From positions 9,090,501-9,154,500 of the forward strand of contig CM076958.1 of NCBI GenBank assembly GCA_039566865.1: 64,000 nt of DNA, written 5' to 3'. The DNA is from Aurelia coerulea. Its lineage: Eukaryota > Cnidaria > Scyphozoa > Semaeostomeae > Ulmaridae. A program made the translations under genes and the position numbers. This document shows, in pieces, positions 43,574-53,839 of this stretch; the first letter of the stretch is position 1, and each line of letters begins with the position of its first letter. Below the pieces are notes generated by a model that worked only from the letters and a program-made list of their open reading frames with translations, had not been told where the DNA came from and made no database searches.

Positions 43574-44652
43574 AACTTTACAAATTAAAAAATCTACTAA
43601 AATTAATAACGGGAAAAGGAAACTAATTGCAACCATAAATAATTTATCTACAACTATTTACAATAAATTTACAACCGACCCTTTATCTTGTTCTTAAAAG
43701 AAGATAAAGAGGGAGCTTGCTTGGCCTCGCGGCTGAGATCATTCCAGATTTTTGCTCCACGAAATGCGAACGCTTTCTGTCCATTACTAGTTTTCATGAA
43801 TGGCACTAGCAAGTCAGTTTCGGCATTTCTAAGGTTGATAATATTGCGATAAGAATTTCTAACAAATAAATGCGAGAGATAATCAGGCGCGAGACTATTA
43901 ACAGATTTATATACAGTTGTTGCAGTCTCACTTCTGATCATATCCCTCACAGTTGGCCATTTTAACTCTGTAATCAAAGCTTCGGCAGGAGCATCGTAGC
44001 TGCTATTTGTAATAATTCTAGCGGCACGATTCTGCAATTTTTGAAGCTTAACCAGTCGGAACTCAGCACAGTTCCCCCACACAGAACGGCAGTACCGAAA
44101 ATGTGGCTCTGCAATACCTCTATATAATTTGCAAAGTACAGTTTTATAATTTGCAAAGTACAGTTTTATAATTTGCAAAGTGCAAAGTACAGTTTTCGTT
44201 ACTGGTGTGTTTCTGATAAAGGGAATGAAGCTATGGCGGCTTTTCCATCAAGTTTCAAAGTAAATTATTGTTTTTCATTGAAAGGGCACTTTTGCCCCCC
44301 TTGCCCCCGTTAGGAAAGGGCAGGAGGGGCACTTGACCCCCCGCGCCCTCCTCTCCGGCGTTCCTGCTTATGACGATAATAAGTTTGAAAATCTATAAGA
44401 GATTTGACCGTGAAAATTGCTCGGGGTGTAACTTTACACCCTCAGTCATTATTTACGGTCAAATCCCTTATAAATTTTCAACTTTACTATCGTCATAAAA
44501 TCGAAATTGTGAACACTGGAATTATGAAAATTAGCAACCAGACTAAAATTTAGGTGCTGAATCTAAATCTGATGTCAGAAATTTCATACGAAGCAATTTG
44601 GAGAAATTTATAAAATTTCCAAAATGAGGCCGCTTAGTTGAAAAGGTGTATT

Positions 44653-44825
44653 GGAATCAAGACTATTGGTCTGGTAATGAAGTTCATTTCTTCAGTTCAT
44701 AGTGTGCCCTTAGTTTCAAGATGAAAGAAGACTTCTTGAAACAAAGATAGTTGATTTGTACCCAAATGTATGTCAGCTAAATGTCAAGAACAAATTTATC
44801 TGGTTAATAAGTCAAGAGGATAAGT
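44653..44825 (+). pseudogene. LINE-D C-terminal fragment, part 2
   Basis: With frame breaks it encodes GNEVHF, then VDLYPNVCQLNVKNKFIWLI and SQEDK, matching the end of the other LINE-D copy (VYPNFTQISLWNKFIWLLSQ). It is the continuation of 41404-41608. From 44826, ACTAGACTTATGACATTTCG matches the TIR of the MITE at 59418-59969, so a partial copy of that family starts here. Confidence 0.75.
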
Positions 44826-44829
44826 ACTA

Positions 44830-45065
44830 GACTTATGACATTTCGTCCCTTGTTTCCCTGAGTTCTTTGACTTGCAGTTATCACTTGCTCATTTCCTTAC
44901 TTTTATAAAGTGTAGCCAGTATAAAGTGGTGTGGATCCATATTGACCAATCAAATTGCTAGGATTTAGTTTTCAACCAATAAGGAGGCGCTGTTTAGACT
45001 GTTGTTGTTGTTGTGTACAAAAACGGTTGATTCGGGAAAGAGAGCGAGACTGAACTTTATGACAG
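44830..45065. other. Spacer with a partial MITE end
   Basis: Apart from the MITE-like start at 44826 (CTTGTTTCCCTGAGTTCTTTG) I see only AT-rich sequence and a short GTT repeat at 45001. Confidence 0.5.
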
Positions 45066-45933
45066 AACTTTAAACCATAGAATAAATCATGTTCACGAAA
45101 GGGCACTGCGCATTGCGTACAAGGATCACGGAAGTTATTTTGGTTCTCTCCTGGAACAGAGCAATTCGGTGCCCATCCATGTAAGAAATTTACAGTTGCT
45201 TATGACGGAAATTTTTAAAACAAAGTCTGATCTAAATCCGCCTTTCATGAAGAATATTTTTATGGAAAGAGGTATTAGCTGCAACCTAAGGCATGGCAAT
45301 GACGCTCAAATTCCAATGGTGCGAACCACGTCCTTTGGAGTTGAGACCATAGCCTACCTTGGAAATAAACTTTGGCAGTTTTTACCGCACGAAATAAAAC
45401 GATCAAGCACCCTTCCTATTTTTAAAAAACGAATTAGATGTTGGAATGGAGAAAAATGCAACTGTAGGCTCTGCAAAACATACATTCCAAGAGTTGGGTT
45501 TCTAACATGATAAACATTTCATGGGCCTTCTCGTGAGGATGGGGGCGGTGCGCTGCTTGCCGTTGGGATGGGGGATGTGCTGTGCGGGATGTGAGGTCCC
45601 CTTCACGATGCAGGCACTGGGCTGCGGTTGAACTGGGGAATTGCTCCCTAGCGGCGACCGCAGCTTAGGATATGCGTGTGGGGGTTCCCTCGCGCGGTGT
45701 GTCCGCCGTCTCTCTGGGAGGTGGGCGTCACTCGATACCTCGTAGGGAAGGCATGCTTTTATCTTGTATATAATCCACTAAATGTTTTTATTGATTAGCT
45801 TTAGGAATTAATTTGAAAATTTTGTAAATTTTTGTAAAGTATAGGCCTAAATTAGCTGTAATTTAGCTATTCTTTATATTTTACTTAGCCTACTAATAAA
45901 CTATTGATGATGATGATGATTGATGATGATGAT

Positions 45934-45964
<31 letters not shown>

Positions 45965-45965
45965 A
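45066..45965 (+). pseudogene. LINE-A C-terminal fragment with GC-rich 3' UTR and (GAT)n tail
   Basis: Open frame from RINHVHERALRIAYKDHG through VRNLQLLMTEIFKTKSDLNP, VETIAYLGNKLWQFLPHEIK to CNCRLCKTYIPRVGFLT (stop 45508). The 3' UTR contains an unusual GC-rich block (about 45525-45755) absent from the other two LINE-A copies. It then returns to the standard end (TAAATTAGCTGTAATTTAGC) and a GAT microsatellite at 45905-45965. 5'-truncated. Confidence 0.88.
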
Positions 45966-45966
45966 T

Positions 45967-47480
45967 ATTTCATATTTTATATTTCATATTTAAATCTTTT
46001 AAGGAGGGTTGCCCTTCAACAAGTTGATTTTCAAGGGGCCCTCCGTTAAAAACGTTAATTACAATACAATAAAAAAGGGAAAAAGCTATTAATTAAATCA
46101 AACTATAAAACCTTATTTACAATATCTAAAACATATGTACAATAATGTTCAAAATTTACAATAAAAGCAAAAGGAAAAGTGCCTGTTTTTAGATGGTTTT
46201 TTTGAAACTATACAGAGAGGTTGTCTGCTTTAACTCGGCTGACAGGCTATTCCATAGTTTAGCGCCTCTATAAGAGAAACATTTCTGGCCATTAGTTGAC
46301 CTTTTCATCGGTAACCTCAAGTCGGTCCCCGAGTTACGAAGATTGTATGACGAACACAGCGAATTTCGGGTGAAGAGGTCACACAGGTATTGTGGGGCCA
46401 GCTCATTCAGGGACTTGAAGACCATTGTCTTAGATTCACTGGTAATCAGTTCGTCAACGGTCTTCCCTCCCAGCTCTTCGATAAGAGGTCTGCTTGGGGC
46501 ATCGAATCTGCTATTCGTTATTATCCTAGCAGCACGCTTTTGAAGTTTTTGTAACTGATTAATTTCAGTTAAACCGGCGCAGCCCCAGACAGAACAGCAG
46601 TATCGAAAATGGGGCTCCACAATACCTGTATAGAGAGTTTGCAAAGTTTCTTTCGGAAGAAAAGACTTGGCATGTTTTAGAAATCCAACTGCCCTGGAGA
46701 CCTTGGCAGATACTGCCTTGATCTGTTCTTTCCAATCCAAAGAGCAGTCAATTTGCAAACCGAGATATTTTGTCTTTTTGACTACTTCAAGCTCATTATC
46801 CCGTATTTTTCAATTTCAAGTCTTCATGTTGACCCTTGAGAATGTTGTGTTTCTGCTTTGTGGAAACAAGCATTGAATGAGTTTTTGCAACATTCAGGGA
46901 AAGCTTGTTGCCTTGTAGCCAAGCATCCAGCTTTCTAAGATCGCTGTTAATAGCCTCATTCAGCCGAGTCAGATCGTGAGACTGGTAGCACAAACTGGTA
47001 TCATCAGCATACATGGACACGTCGGAATCTTCAACTGCTTGTGGGAGATCGTTGATGTAGACGAGGAAGAGAAGAGGGCCAAGACATGAACCTTGTGGAA
47101 CACCAACTTCGATGTCCCCAATTTCGGAATCTACCCCATCAACCCTACAAAATTGCTTCCGGTTCATTAGGTAGGATTTAAACCAAGAGAGCTCACGTTG
47201 TTGTACACCGTAAATCTCAAGCTTTTTGCAGAGAATGTTATGATCGACGGTATCGAATGCCTTTTTAAGGTCAATGAACACTAGAACCACAAGCTTTCCA
47301 AGATCCATTCCATTATACCAGTCGTCAGTATTTTTCAGTAAGCATGTTACTGTTGAATGAAGGCGCAAAAAGCCGGATTGGCCTGATGAAAAGTGGCCAT
47401 TATCATTCATATACTGGTACAGCTGATTTGTTACTAATTTTTCAAAGAGCCTTGAGATGACGGGCAAGACTGATATTGAA
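45967..47480 (-). pseudogene. L2-like LINE-E copy (RT to 3' UTR)
   Basis: The minus strand from about 47480 encodes ISVLPVISRLFEKLVTNQL, GHFSSGQSGFLRLHSTVTCL, VFIDLKKAFDTVDHNIL, EVGVPQGSCLGPLLFLVYIN, MYADDTSLCYQ and LSLNVAKTHSMLVSTK. A frame break follows near 46797. The C-terminal domain is KYLGLQIDCSLDWKEQIKAV, EPHFRYCCSVWG, KLQKRAARIITNSRFDAPSR and SYRGAKLWNSLSAELKQ, with the frame ending near 46189. The 3' UTR (45967-46188) holds GTTGATTTTCAAGGGGCCC. It is 5'-truncated inside RT, head to head with the next LINE. Confidence 0.9.
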
Positions 47481-47520
47481 ATATGATGAAAATCAAATTT
47501 TCACAAAAGATTTACCTTCT

Positions 47521-48780
47521 ATGGAAGATCCTGTTGTGATACCTACAGATACAACTTGGACTATTGGGAGGGCTATGCCACAAATTCCAATCACTAAAAT
47601 CGCAGCCCCGGACACTCACATCTTAGGAGAACCGGACAATTTTTCTACTGTTGTGATACCTACCGATACTCCACAGCTTCATGGAAAGGCTCCACCACAC
47701 ATTCCTGTTCCTGAAACAATCCCAGACACTCAAATCCCATCAAGACCTTTATCCTTAGCTAATACAATAGCAAAATTGGCAGACACAGTCTCTAAACTAA
47801 ACAAATTATTGCAAAAAGAAAGAGATAAAAATGAAAGGCTCCTTTGTGAGAATTTCACACTAAAAACAAAGAATTTAGAGTTACAACACACTGGAAATAA
47901 TGCCAAAGGAAACCATTACACAGGGACCAGGAAGGCTATGGAAATCCGCACAAGCTTAATAAGTGATGCAGAAAGATTCCTTAGAGAAGAAAACAATGCT
48001 CTCCAGTCTGCTATTGAAACATCCAACAATGAACATAGTAAAAATAGAAAAAAACAGATTGCAACAGAAGTCAAAACAAACCAAAAATCAAGACCTGCCG
48101 AAAAAGATGGAAATCAGATGCAAAATGCCACGGGTAACAACAAAAACAACAGCAACGGCCAGAACAGGTCAGAACAGTATCAAAAACAAGACTTCCGGCG
48201 AGGTAAACAAACCCGTAACAAAACCGGCAACCAAGGCACAAACATAACAGGAAAAGATCATCATCCAAGCGAATCAAACAGCAATAAGAAGAAATTCAAA
48301 GTCCTTATCGTAGGTGATTCTCAACTCCGTCGCGTAGATGAATCGAAGCTTTCAAATAGCCACCGCGATGTGGAGAAAAGATTTCAACCCGGTATGAGGA
48401 TTGGGCAGGCAGTCGACAAAGCCGGTAAAAGTAACAGTGACGTTATAATTGTACACGCAGCAACAAACAATGTGGTTTCAAGCACGCCGGAAAAGCTTTG
48501 CGAGGAAACAGTAAGGACAATGAAGCAAATACAAGCAAACAACCCCAAAGCTAAAGTGATGTTTTCGTCGATTTTCAAGAGGAAGGATAACATGGCCCTG
48601 AGCAATAAAGTGAAACAGGTCAATGAACTTCTCGAAAATGAACTAGCTCTCAACGGCTTAGATATGATTGACAATTCGAACATTATGTTCAGCAATTTAT
48701 GGGACGATTGCCTCCACATTAACGATGGAGGTATCAGAAAGTTCTCTGGTAACATTAGTAGCTTTATAAAATATTGTTAG
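47521..48780 (+). CDS. LINE-F ORF1 (coiled coil and SGNH hydrolase)
   Basis: An intact 419-codon frame counted from ATG 47521; the frame is open a little further upstream but only with non-ATG starts. Order: Pro/Thr-rich N-terminus with an internal repeat (VVIPTDT twice), a heptad-rich helix (LANTIAKLADTVSKLNKLLQ, KERDKNERLL) near residues 80-125, a basic Asn/Gln-rich linker, then an SGNH-hydrolase-like domain (VLIVGDSQLRRVDES, HAATNNVVSS, and LHINDGGIRKFSGNI with the block V His). GDSQ carries the nucleophile Ser; the usual GTND is replaced by AATN. It would bind element RNA as ORF1 of CR1/L2-type LINEs does. The stop is TAG. Confidence 0.88.
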   Translation: MEDPVVIPTDTTWTIGRAMPQIPITKIAAPDTHILGEPDNFSTVVIPTDTPQLHGKAPPHIPVPETIPDTQIPSRPLSLANTIAKLADTVSKLNKLLQKERDKNERLLCENFTLKTKNLELQHTGNNAKGNHYTGTRKAMEIRTSLISDAERFLREENNALQSAIETSNNEHSKNRKKQIATEVKTNQKSRPAEKDGNQMQNATGNNKNNSNGQNRSEQYQKQDFRRGKQTRNKTGNQGTNITGKDHHPSESNSNKKKFKVLIVGDSQLRRVDESKLSNSHRDVEKRFQPGMRIGQAVDKAGKSNSDVIIVHAATNNVVSSTPEKLCEETVRTMKQIQANNPKAKVMFSSIFKRKDNMALSNKVKQVNELLENELALNGLDMIDNSNIMFSNLWDDCLHINDGGIRKFSGNISSFIKYC

Positions 48781-51078
48781 GGGTGTCACAGTTCTGATAA
48801 CGAGAAATTTAAGTGTAGAACAGAGCAACCAAGAAAGAGAAATGGTCTAAAAATAGCGTTTCTAAATATAGTCTCCCTCAGAAAACATAGGCATGAGCTA
48901 GAAATTGTGCTAAATGACCATGATATAGATATCATTGGCCTAAGTGAGACGCGGCTTGACAAAACAATATGTGACTCCGAAGTCAGCATAAGTGGTTATA
49001 ACATCTTTAGAAATGACCGTGACGTAAATGGTGGAGGTGTTGCATTCTATGTCAAGGCAAGCTTACCTGAACCAACCGTGAGAATTAAAAGTGAAAATCT
49101 GGACTTAATATCCCTTGATATCGCACCTAAGCATGCAAAACCGTTTCTGGTTGTTTGTTGGTATAGACCTCCAACAGCAGAAGATGCCGCATTCGAAAAC
49201 CTTAGGGAAGTTTTGAAAGATCTAGATCGAGATGGCAAAGAGATTATCTTTGTTGGGGATACAAACTGTGATTTCAAAAATAACCAAAGCTCAAACGCAA
49301 AAAAATTGAAAGCAATTTACTCAGAGTACCAGCTTGAACAACTGATTAAAGGCTATACTCGAGTAGCTGTAACGACAAATGAGCGCAACGAACAAAATAT
49401 CAGTAAAACGCTAATAGACCATTTCTCAACAACGAGCTCAAAATATATATTGAAGGCAGAAGTTCTAGAGTTGGGGATGGTTGACCACTATCTGGTGTAC
49501 GGAATAAGGAAAGTGAATGCCTGGCGAGTCAAAAATAAGAAACCAAAAGTTTTGGAGACTCGAAGTCTGAGCAATTATGACAGGGCATCGTTTCGCAACG
49601 ACTTGCAGCAGATAGATTGGGAAACCATCCTAAGATCTTATGCTGATAATCCTGATAATATGGCTACCACTTTTCAGGAGATCTTTGAGTCGGTTTTAGG
49701 TATCCATGCACCCCTGAAAAAGAGGAGAGTAGGTAACACTTCTACTCCTTGGATAACCCCAGACATTAGGAAACTAATGAAAGAGAGGGATGCAGCTAAG
49801 AAAGCGACGAAAACATCTCCTGAAAAGTGGAACACATATAAGCATCTCCGTAACAAAGTAACACAAAAAATTCGAGATGCAGTACAATCGCATTATCTAG
49901 GGTTAATTGAAGAAAACAAGGGAGATCCAAAAAGAATGTGGCAGGTTATTAATAAGGTACTGGACAAAGCAGCTCCTTCAACAGAAATTTCGAGCTTTGA
50001 TGTTGAGGGGAAAACAATTACTAAAGAAAAGGATATAGCTGAAGCACTTAATCATCATTTTACCACCATAGGACCGAAACTTGCTAGCAAGTTAGAGTCT
50101 AGGCCTGATGATGATTCTCTCAAGCATATCAAAATTCAACAGAACAAAATGACATTTGTACCCATTGATGAAACATATGTGCTGAACGCCATAAAGCAAC
50201 TGAAAAATGGCAAAGCACCAGGCCCAGACAAGATCTCCACTATGCTAATTAAAGATGCAGCAGACTTCATTTGGAAGCCATTAACCATGGTTTTCAACTC
50301 GTCATTGAAGTATGGTGTCTTCCCAGATATCTGGAAATTAGCAAGAGTCACACCAATCTTTAAAGCAGGCTCAAAAAGGGATGGAAACAATTATAGGCCG
50401 ATCTCGGTCATCTCAGTTTTTTCTAGGATGTTGGAAAGAATAGTTCACGATAAGCTCATTGATTATCTCATAACTAACAAAGTATTGACACCAAATCAAT
50501 CTGCTTTTCGAAAACTGTATTCCACTGTAACATCCCTGATAAACGGTACTGATTACTGGTATGACAATATGGATAAAAAACAGCTCAATTTGGCCATGTT
50601 TCTTGATTTAAAAAAGGCGTTTGATACCGTAGATCATACAATACTGATAAAAAAGTTAGGTGCACTCGGTATCAGGGCAAGTTCAGGAGAATGGTTCACG
50701 TCCTTCTTAAGTGGTAGAAAACAATTCTGCTCAGTTAATGGACAAAAGTCGGGGGCTAGATTGGTAACATGTGGTGTACCTCAAGGATCCTGCTTGGGAC
50801 CACTCATATTTATAATCTACCTTAATGACTTTGAAAAATGCTTAGAATTCTCTAGGGCTAGTATGTATGCAGATGACACACATGTTACATTAACATCTAG
50901 TAACGTCGATGATCTAATTACAAATGCCCACAAAGAATTAAGAAACATCTCGGAATGGATGCGGATAAACAAGTTAAGTGCCAACCCGAAAAAAACTGAA
51001 TACATGATCATTGGCCATCCACGGAGGACAAATAAGGTTGAAAACTCAGAACCACTGAATCTTAACAATTCAATGAAT
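48781..51078 (+). CDS. LINE-F ORF2 (endonuclease and RT), 3'-truncated
   Basis: The frame is continuous with ORF1 after its TAG and has no ATG before the endonuclease domain. Order: endonuclease (LKIAFLNIVSLRKHRHEL, IIGLSETRLD, VCWYRPPTAED, FVGDTNCDF, MVDHYLVY), linker, RT (NYRPISVISVFSRMLERIV, AMFLDLKKAFDTVDHTIL, CGVPQGSCLGPLIFIIYLND, MYADDTHVTL, LSANPKKTEYMIIGHP). No frameshift or stop over more than 760 codons. Similarity ends at PLNLNNS (51075). The C-terminal domain, 3' UTR and tail are absent, and the open frame reads on for 70 codons into unrelated sequence. Confidence 0.9.
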
Positions 51079-52940
51079 TATGTTTTTGCCGCTGACCGAC
51101 AGCACCTTGCGCCCCCGCATTTAGTTGGAATCTGTGAATCTGAAAAGCTGCCAGGAAAAACAGACAATAGATTTTCGAAGATTCCCGACCCCTGGGAATT
51201 GGCCTATTGTTTTCGGTACTTGGCCAAATGCACAGGTTGGAAGTTGAAGATTATTTGGACGAGAGCTGAAGTTAATCAAACATTTTAAAAGGCTCCAAAT
51301 GCGTGGAATAGATATCGTGGTGATTGTCACAAAAGACGAAGAATTCAAGGATTTAATGTTTTGGAAAATGCTCCGAAACTAGCCGCAGCCTTTTCAACGT
51401 CTTCTCTGAAATCCTTCTCCAAGATCTGAGCAACATTTTGAGCCAGGTGAGTTATTCGGGAAAATAGGGGATCATACTTAAATTTGTTATCAAAGTACCG
51501 GTGATCTTAACATGGTTATCGCCCTAAGTATTTTGGTCTGCCAAAGTAAACCCTCCTAGTGTTAAAAATCCTTGAAATAAACAAGCAGTCAAATTATTTT
51601 TGAAGAGGTAGATACTTTGTTGTTTATTTCATTGAATTTCAAGCCTAATTGACTCTTCTGAGCCTCACAAGCCAAGAAATTTAAAGGTTACTAGATTTTG
51701 GTTCCAAAATAGTGAGGAAAAATTGATCGAATTTCTATGTAATTTGCAAAAAATCTGGCCGCAGCCTTTTCATGAAGCTTTTTGTATTGATCGAAATTTT
51801 ATTTGGCAGTTAGAAAATCGTATCAGTACTGCCGGGAAAATAGGGGATGACATCGTAAAAATTAGATATCTGCGTGTTGGTTTTATGCTGATTTCGCAGC
51901 CCGCCATCTTTGTTTGTTTACAATCTAAAAGTCGCAAACAATGGAGAGCAACGACAACAGCTCAAGGTGAAGTCAAAACTATACCCCCGTCCTTAGCCTA
52001 AGTTAGTATTGATTAATTGAAATTTGGTTTTATGTACCAGGGGGTCAGTTTATGATAGATTGGAGCAAAATTCTCGTTGTTTTGAAGTATGTCGCAAATT
52101 TCTTGTGACGTTGATTTCACGTTGGTATTCCCTTTACGGCGAATTGATCTTTGAGCAAAGCTATTTTTTTACATTTTACAGAATAATTTTTTACTTTAAG
52201 GTAAGCATGCTGCGTTCAGAAAATATTACTCGCTCGTCGATGTTACTCGCAGTGACGCACGTCGGGCGGGAATTTTTAGTCCATCGAAGGGTTAGTTGAG
52301 AGAGCAGAAACTCCAGGCTTTGCAAGAGATTTTCATTGCCAAGAATTTAATAATTTGATATTTTTGCAACATTGGTTTGCGATTAATAAACTGGGTAAAA
52401 CTCCGCAGGTTCCTTGTGTGTATTTAAACTGGCTTGTTTTTGTTTTGGTTTGTTCTCCGCATTTCAAAGTAAGTTCTTTCCTTGTGACCTTCACCTATGC
52501 TCGTTGTTGTTCCTGTTATGGTTTCAGCTGTAGTCAGTTCTAGAATTGAGGAAAGGAGCGTTTGTAATAATTCTGATTTCACCATTGCCTCGGTTTCGAA
52601 GGATATCTGCGCGCGCATAAAAAACATAATTCAGTCTTGCTGGGAAAGAGTTCTCTCAGCTGCGATATATCTATTTTGTTTCTACAGAGGAAGATTACTG
52701 CTATTACTGCTTGAAAGGTATGTATTTTGCGATGAGTAGGTTCGTAAAACATTATTCTTTGTACTGCAAGTTTGCTTTTTAATGTTGAAGCTCTTTAAAC
52801 CAGAAATTGAAGCGATTTTGTTGAATGTACGAGAACTCCCGCTAATTTAGGACATTTTTACACAGGGTAATGAAATGATAGACTGATTATATGTTCGTAG
52901 GTTATCGCTATTGATAGGCTGATGGACGCTATAACTATAG
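51079..52940. other. Gene-free stretch with a weak tandem duplication
   Basis: Around 51380-51475 and 51757-51850 the phrases CCGCAGCCTTTTCA and GGGAAAATAGGGGAT recur about 378 bp apart, indicating an old tandem duplication. Frames at 51723-52001 and 52497-52739 lack recognisable domains. 52490-52740 could include a host 5' exon but I cannot support one. Confidence 0.45.
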
Positions 52941-52943
52941 CCT

Positions 52944-53749
52944 GCGTGCAGACTTTACTATTGTGGAGGAGTTAGAGGCGAAAAGAGCAAGGTAAAGTCT
53001 GCTCATCCACTCAAGTTTTTCCGTTCCAGCGATAAATTTTATCCCCCGTCCTCATTGTCTAAGGACCAATCACGTTCGTCTTTTGATTTCTCGAAAGTAT
53101 TGTTCTCTCTCACCTTGCATCTGATTGGTTACAACTAGAACAATCGGTGATCTGCATTTGCGTGTTGTCCAGCCCTTTATCGTGTGTAGACCTAAGATGC
53201 GACGTTTTCTCCACTGACATTTCTTTCTGCGTTTGTGAGGAGCACCTCTGTTGGAGGTTCTGTTCTCATCTACAGGCCTACCTAGCAAGTAGCAACTTTG
53301 TTCGAGCGGTTTCCCTTTTCTTCAGCAAGTCAACACATTTTCTGCAAATGTGCTTCGACGTCGACGATAAAATATATTTGAAAGAAAGGGTTCTAATTTC
53401 TTCGATAGGATTGAATGATGCAAAGCTGGTTTCAACAAGGAATCTGTCTTTAGGCTCCAAAATCACCTCGGCACAAAATCCACACCAACACAGTGCCTGT
53501 TCCTCCATTGTACGAGACACGCAAAGCTTAGGCCTACACAAGATAAAGGGCTGGACAACTCGCAAATGCAGATCACCGATTGTTCTAGTTCAATACTTTC
53601 GAGAAATCAAAAGACGAACGTGATTAGTCCTTAGACAATGAGGACGGGGGATAAAATTTATCGCTGGAACGGAAAAACTTGAGTGGATGCGCAGACTTTA
53701 CCTTTCCCTTTTCGCCTCTAACTCCTCCACAATAGTAAAGTCTGCACGC
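52944..53749. mobile_element. Long-TIR DNA element carrying a Cys-rich ORF
   Basis: The left arm (52944-53195) and right arm (53526-53749) are reverse complements over about 230-250 bp. They start GCGTGCAGACTTTACTATTG and include GTTAGAGGCGAAAAG, ATAAATTTTATCCCCCGTCC and GGGCTGGACAACTCGC. The arms differ by small indels. The 330-bp interior encodes a Cys-rich peptide on the minus strand. TIR length suggests a Mutator-like element, but no exact TSD was found. The right end abuts the 89-bp repeat at 53751. Confidence 0.82.
53278..53508 (-). CDS. Cys-rich ORF inside the long-TIR element
   Basis: On the minus strand ATG 53508 to TAG 53278, 76 residues: MEEQALCWCGFCAEVILEPK, then SSTSKHICRKCVDLLKKRET. 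The CxCxxC..CxxC spacing suggests a small zinc-binding module at the start of a larger protein. Beyond the stop, another frame continues as a basic stretch (SNRGAPHKRRKKCQWRKRR), suggesting either a frameshift or an exon/intron remnant. It may be a captured 5' exon of a host gene or the element's own accessory protein; I do not recognise the family. Confidence 0.5.
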   Translation of the reverse strand: MEEQALCWCGFCAEVILEPKDRFLVETSFASFNPIEEIRTLSFKYILSSTSKHICRKCVDLLKKRETARTKLLLAR

Positions 53750-53750
53750 A

Positions 53751-53839
53751 CAGCCTGGTTCCCTGTGCGTCAACTTGACCGCGTTCGCGTGAGGATACTG
53801 GGCGCCAGGGAAGCGATTTGTTGATGCCTGGACAAAAAC
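53751..53839 (+). repeat. 89-bp dispersed repeat, copy 2
   Basis: Nearly identical to 78-166, same orientation. It begins right after the end of the long-TIR element. Confidence 0.75.

Larger units (their letters stand above)
42060..44180 (-). pseudogene. L2-like LINE-E fragment inside the hAT element, itself split twice
   Basis: The minus strand from 44178 down encodes the C-terminal region (LYRGIAEPHFRYCRSVWGNC, KLQNRAARIITNSSYDAPAE, NGQKAFAFRGAKIWNDLS, stop near 43670). Its 3' UTR continues to 43574, is interrupted by LINE-A (43084-43573) and the MULE-like MITE (42119-43036), and ends near 42060. UTR phrases such as TGATTTTCAGGGGGCC and CATTTTAAAATT match the 3' ends of the LINE-E copies at 17403 and 45967. 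A 22-bp unit (AAAGTACAGTTTTATAATTTGC) is repeated near 44130-44200. Confidence 0.72.
41779..44366. mobile_element. hAT-like nonautonomous element with 8-bp TSD
   Basis: CTTATGAC occurs directly before (41771-41778) and after (44367-44374) the element. Termini are CAGGGACGCCGGAG and inverted CTCCGGCGTTCCTG (one mismatch). An 8-bp TSD with CAGGG-type TIRs is characteristic of hAT elements. Subterminal G-rich and C-rich stretches (GGGCAAGGGGG and its inverse) are also shared. No transposase reading frame is present. The body is mostly later insertions. Confidence 0.87.
41609..44652. mobile_element. Foldback element inside LINE-D (outer shell of a nest)
   Basis: Left arm 41609-41778 starts CAATACACCTTTTCAA; right arm about 44490-44652 is its imperfect reverse complement, ending GAAAAGGTGTATTG. 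Matching inner blocks include GATTCGGCAGCC against the AGATTCAGCACC segment, and GCGATTTTGATCTTATGAC against GTCATAAAATCG. The inner right part 44374-44500 forms its own hairpin around GGTCAAATC and GGGTGTAACTTTACACCC. LINE-D reading continues on both sides, so this arrived after LINE-D. A hAT element then split it. Confidence 0.75.

Noticed and set aside
45525..45755. rRNA or structural RNA gene in the GC-rich block
   Set aside because: I see no conserved rRNA motif, and it lies inside a LINE 3' UTR.
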